DNA of 64,000 nucleotides, from contig JBAWXZ010000013.1 in the NCBI GenBank assembly GCA_037143795.1, positions 1-64,000 on the forward strand. Direction: 5' to 3'. Made by a program: the position numbers and the translations under genes. The notes beneath the pieces were generated by a model, which made no database searches, had not been told where the DNA came from, and saw only the letters and a program-made list of their open reading frames with translations. Every line of letters starts with the position of its first letter. Position 1 is the stretch's first letter. Shown in pieces: positions 61,455-64,000 of the stretch. The stretch comes from Firm-13 sp037143795. Its GTDB lineage: Bacteria > Bacillota > Clostridia > Saccharofermentanales > Saccharofermentanaceae.

Positions 61455-61496
61455 ATGTTCAGTTGCTGTTGTTGCTGCAATCAATTGTTCATTTAG
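61455..61496 (+). CDS. Cysteine-rich leader peptide (13 aa)
   Basis: The peptide reads MFSCCCCCNQLFI, with five consecutive Cys codons (TGC TGT TGT TGC TGC). AGGAGGAAAG lies six bases before the ATG. A run of codons for one amino acid in a short, well-initiated frame followed by alternative hairpins and a terminator is the signature of an attenuation leader. Confidence 0.75.
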   Translation: MFSCCCCCNQLFI

Positions 61497-61514
61497 CTTG
61501 TCTTTCCGTTTTTT

Positions 61515-61610
61515 ACAGCAGATGCCAGGCTAAGTGCTTCGCATCTGCACGGATTTTCAGAAATTTTATTATTTTTGTACCGCTGCAGGAGATCTGTACA
61601 GCGGTTTTTT
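61515..61610 (+). promoter_or_regulatory. Attenuator downstream of the poly-Cys leader
   Basis: A hairpin with GCAGATGC and GCATCTGC (about 61518-61548) precedes a terminator (ACCGCTG at 61579 with CAGCGGT at 61599, then TTTTTT). TGCTGT within the Cys codons (61463-61468) can pair with ACAGCA (61515-61520), the foot of the first hairpin, so ribosome position could select the structure. Confidence 0.65.
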
Positions 61611-61707
61611 GTTGTGCTTTTCTGCAGATGCGATGGGGTTTTGGGCGACCTTTGGACGATGTGCCGGGTAGAAGGGCACGTAAGTGGGTGTTGAGGAGGC
61701 GGATAGA

Positions 61708-62388
61708 GTGTCGGATTTAGTAATGAGTTATTCATACGACCATATGGCTGCAATTCCTGGCGGGGCTATCACCCTGAGAGATGATAGGATTCATACAAAG
61801 TGGACGGTAGAAGTTAAGCCGTTTCTTCTCGCAAAAGTTCCCGTTACGGTGGAGCTGTATTTTGCTGTTTCAGGAAAGCCATCCTATTCTTTTGCGGGCG
61901 ATTTGAAGCCTGTTGTGAATGTTTCCTGGAATGATGCGGTTGTGTTTTGTAACCTGCTTTCGAGGGATGCGGGATTAAAGGAGTGCTATTTGATCAGCAC
62001 TGATGGTGAAGATGTCACATGTGATTGGAATGCAGACGGATTTCGTCTGCCTACCGAAGCTGAGTGGCAATACGCATGCCAGGCGGGAAATACCGGTTAT
62101 AGATACGGGGAGATTGATCGTATTGCCTGGTATCACGGGAATTCGGGCGATGAAATTCATGAGGCAGGCCAGAAGGATCCCAATGAATGGGGGCTGTATG
62201 ACATGTTGGGAAATGTATGGGAGTGGTGCTGGGATGTTTATGATGTGAAAAAATACGGCGCCTATCGTATTTTCCGCGGAGGCGGCTGGGCGGAGGAGAC
62301 CAGGGGGTGCGGGGCTACCTGCCGCCGGCGCGGCCACCCGACGTTTCTTATCGATGACCTTGGTTTCCGGGCTGCCAGATCTCTTTGA
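61708..62388 (+). CDS. SUMF1/FGE-domain protein
   Basis: A 226-residue protein of the formylglycine-generating enzyme superfamily. Family motifs seen are FRLPTEAEWQYAC, GLYDMLGNVWEWC and the C-terminal RGGGW...GFRAARSL. Members oxidise cysteine in sulfatases (FGE) or act on free cysteine (EgtB, OvoA). The canonical FGE cysteine pair is replaced by CGATC. The GTG at 61708 follows GAGGAGG. It lies behind the poly-Cys attenuator and is convergent with the AraC gene. Confidence 0.82.
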   Translation: MSDLVMSYSYDHMAAIPGGAITLRDDRIHTKWTVEVKPFLLAKVPVTVELYFAVSGKPSYSFAGDLKPVVNVSWNDAVVFCNLLSRDAGLKECYLISTDGEDVTCDWNADGFRLPTEAEWQYACQAGNTGYRYGEIDRIAWYHGNSGDEIHEAGQKDPNEWGLYDMLGNVWEWCWDVYDVKKYGAYRIFRGGGWAEETRGCGATCRRRGHPTFLIDDLGFRAARSL

Positions 62389-62441
62389 AGGAGCAGTGAA
62401 TTTGGATTGCCGGATATCTTTGATGAAGCCGGAAATCCGGG

Positions 62442-63281
62442 TCACTTAGTTTTTTCGCTGCTCCTGATTTTATTGGGTGTTGTTCCGTAGGCTTCTTTAA
62501 ACATGCGGATGAATACTTTGTAATTTGTTATCCCGTTTTTGTCCATCAAATAGGTGATACTGTCATTTGTATGAATTAAATCATAATAAATATGTACCAG
62601 TCGGACGGTGTTCACATATTCGAGAAACGTCTGATTGGTATATTTTTTGAACAGGCGGCAAAAATATTCGGAGGTGATGGAAAGGGAGCCGGAGATTTCG
62701 TCGAGTGTGATCGGATTCTGAAAATGGGATTTTACATAATTCATTATCTGCTCAATCCGGTTCAGGTTTTTGGCAGCTTTGTTTTTGTTGTGAATGGATA
62801 GTTTTACAGAATGGTTCTTATATAGTTCATGCAGGAATTCGTAAAACAGGGACGTAAACAGCAGCTGGTAACCGTCTTCCTTTTTTTCGAATTCGTCTTT
62901 TATTGCGATAAGGAGGTTTTCCATTTTAGTGTTGGGTCCGCCTTGCGGTAATTCAGCAGGGCAGAATTCTTCGAAATACAGCATTTCAAAATTGGGCATC
63001 AGCCGCTTTAAGTCGGCGAGCGGAATCTGGAAAAGAATATAGCGGACGCTCCCGTGAATCTGCGTGGAATGTATTTCCCTTGGATTAAGTATCAGTATAT
63101 CGTGATAACATAAAGTATATTGCCGGTCGTTTACATAGGCTGACATTGTGCCGTCGAGAACAAATAGGATTTCCATGTGGTTATGCCAGTGGGCGGGATT
63201 GAAATGAGTACTTGAATCAATCACTTCAAAATGGAGCTGGAGCTGAAGATCATCTCTGACAAGTTCATGTTCGTAAAGCAA
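62442..63281 (-). CDS. AraC-family transcriptional regulator
   Basis: A 279-residue regulator with an N-terminal cupin-like sensing domain (HFNPAHWHNHMEILFVLDG) and two C-terminal HTH motifs (ITLDEISGSLSITSEYFCRL, then the second helix region ending YGTTPNKIR). It is divergent from the GH3 gene and probably activates it in response to a sugar. The start has a weak AAGCAAAG-type site; the exact start could be a few codons in. Confidence 0.9.
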   Translation of the reverse strand: MLYEHELVRDDLQLQLHFEVIDSSTHFNPAHWHNHMEILFVLDGTMSAYVNDRQYTLCYHDILILNPREIHSTQIHGSVRYILFQIPLADLKRLMPNFEMLYFEEFCPAELPQGGPNTKMENLLIAIKDEFEKKEDGYQLLFTSLFYEFLHELYKNHSVKLSIHNKNKAAKNLNRIEQIMNYVKSHFQNPITLDEISGSLSITSEYFCRLFKKYTNQTFLEYVNTVRLVHIYYDLIHTNDSITYLMDKNGITNYKVFIRMFKEAYGTTPNKIRSSEKTK

Positions 63282-63483
63282 AGATTGCCTCTTTCTTGTT
63301 TCGGGATCGGCTAATAATCAAAATAAGTATATTTTGTTGAAATCTATTCTGGCTTTTTAGTCATAAATGTCAATATCGACCTATATACAGGTTAACATAT
63401 AATCTATGACATTTTGCTTTTTGCGGATAAAATAGTGCAAGGGAAAAGAATCTGTGAAAACGTATAAGCTGGAGGACGGTCAA

Positions 63484-64000
63484 ATGGTATTGGACTGGAA
63501 TGAGTATTGTGAATTGGCAAGATCAGCAGTTGCAGAAGGTGTTGTACTGCTTGTAAATGATAATAATGTGCTTCCGCTCCGGAAGGATAGTAATATAGCG
63601 GTATTCGGCAGGATACAGACCCACTATTATAAAAGCGGAACCGGTTCAGGCGGCATGGTAAATGTATCAAAGGTGACAGGAATTCTGGATGCCTTACTGG
63701 AATGCCCGGATATTGCAGTGAATCAGGAATTACTGGATTGCTACAAGGTGTGGGAAGAGACTCATCCTTTCAATGAGGGGATGGGCTGGGGTCATGAGCC
63801 ATGGTCCCAGGAAGAAATGCCGGTAAACGAAGAACTGGTTAATCGCATTGTAGGGGAGACGGATACTGCCCTGGTCATTATCGGAAGAACGGCTGGCGAG
63901 GAACAGGACAACCGGAACATACCCGGAGCATATCAGCTGTCCGCTGCAGAGACCGATATGTTTGCCAAAGTACGCAGTGCTTTTAAGAATATGATTGTAG
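63484..64000 (+). CDS. GH3 beta-glycosidase, 5' part
   Basis: The first 172 residues of a protein that continues past the window. The start resembles GH3 enzymes with the C-terminal domain placed first: VAEGVVLLVNDNNVLPL, a VFGR...SGTGSGGMVN segment and IGRTAGEEQDN. It probably removes glucose or other sugars from plant or host oligosaccharides. The ATG at 63484 follows GGAGG; GTG at 63454 is a possible alternative. It shares a promoter region with the divergent AraC gene. Confidence 0.85.
   Translation, partial: MVLDWNEYCELARSAVAEGVVLLVNDNNVLPLRKDSNIAVFGRIQTHYYKSGTGSGGMVNVSKVTGILDALLECPDIAVNQELLDCYKVWEETHPFNEGMGWGHEPWSQEEMPVNEELVNRIVGETDTALVIIGRTAGEEQDNRNIPGAYQLSAAETDMFAKVRSAFKNMIV

Noticed and set aside
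61426..61534. 33-codon frame starting MKKKRRKD
   Set aside because: It overlaps the poly-Cys leader in another frame and lacks a ribosome binding site, whereas the leader has AGGAGG.
61398..61707. T-box riboswitch before the SUMF1 gene
   Set aside because: I could not see the conserved T-box sequence; the leader peptide with Cys codons explains the terminator better.

Overview
The window is the replication-origin region of a Firmicutes (class Clostridia) chromosome. The evidence is the order dnaA-dnaN-recF-remB-gyrB-parA-parB, the DapL (LL-diaminopimelate aminotransferase) lysine route, MurT/GatD, an ANTAR regulator behind glnA, a class D sortase and strong GGAGG ribosome binding sites. The probable oriC is the dnaA-dnaN gap (about 32.55-33.04 kb). 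Genes to its left run on the minus strand and genes to its right on the plus strand, so most core genes follow the fork. Two consensus parS sites lie near gyrB.

Region 1 (1 to about 24.23 kb) is the right part of an integrative conjugative element (ICE). It carries type IV secretion genes (VirB4, VirB6, VirB3 and VirB2-like proteins, an NlpC/P60 hydrolase), a 1572-residue thioester/Cna-B adhesin, lipoproteins, ArdC and RadC proteins, its own ParA/ParB pair, a replisome organiser, a two-repressor switch and a tyrosine integrase. The integrase abuts the 3' end of tRNA-Ser(GCU). A perfect palindrome, TGTGCAACGTTGCACA, occurs five times, each time just upstream of an ICE gene; it has the layout of a private parS or operator. 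The relaxase and the left end are outside the window.

Region 2 (24.2-47.0 kb) is the core chromosome: two tRNA-Ser genes, parB/parA, gyrB, remB, recF, dnaN, oriC, dnaA, a sortase, then carA-murT-gatD, glnA with a leader attenuator and ANTAR regulator, dapF, dapL, purA and guaA. Several of these make or use glutamine.

Region 3 (47,027-60,902) is a 13.9 kb element inserted at the 3' end of guaA, bounded by a 13-bp direct repeat. Its layout matches a phage-inducible chromosomal island (phage satellite): leftward integrase and repressor, rightward HTH genes, primase-helicase, repeat-rich putative origin, small terminase, regulators, and a HEPN-type Abi gene at the end. Unusually it carries a complete tail tape-measure gene but no portal, capsid, large terminase or other tail gene. 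This is one of the two strongest candidates for an undescribed system.

Region 4 (60.9-64.0 kb) holds an array of modular structured repeats, a promoter with a five-cysteine leader peptide and attenuator in front of a SUMF1/FGE-domain gene, an AraC regulator and the start of a GH3 glycosidase. The same repeat family occurs at 35.37-35.98 kb. Its conserved cores are bracketed by arms that differ between copies yet stay complementary within each copy.
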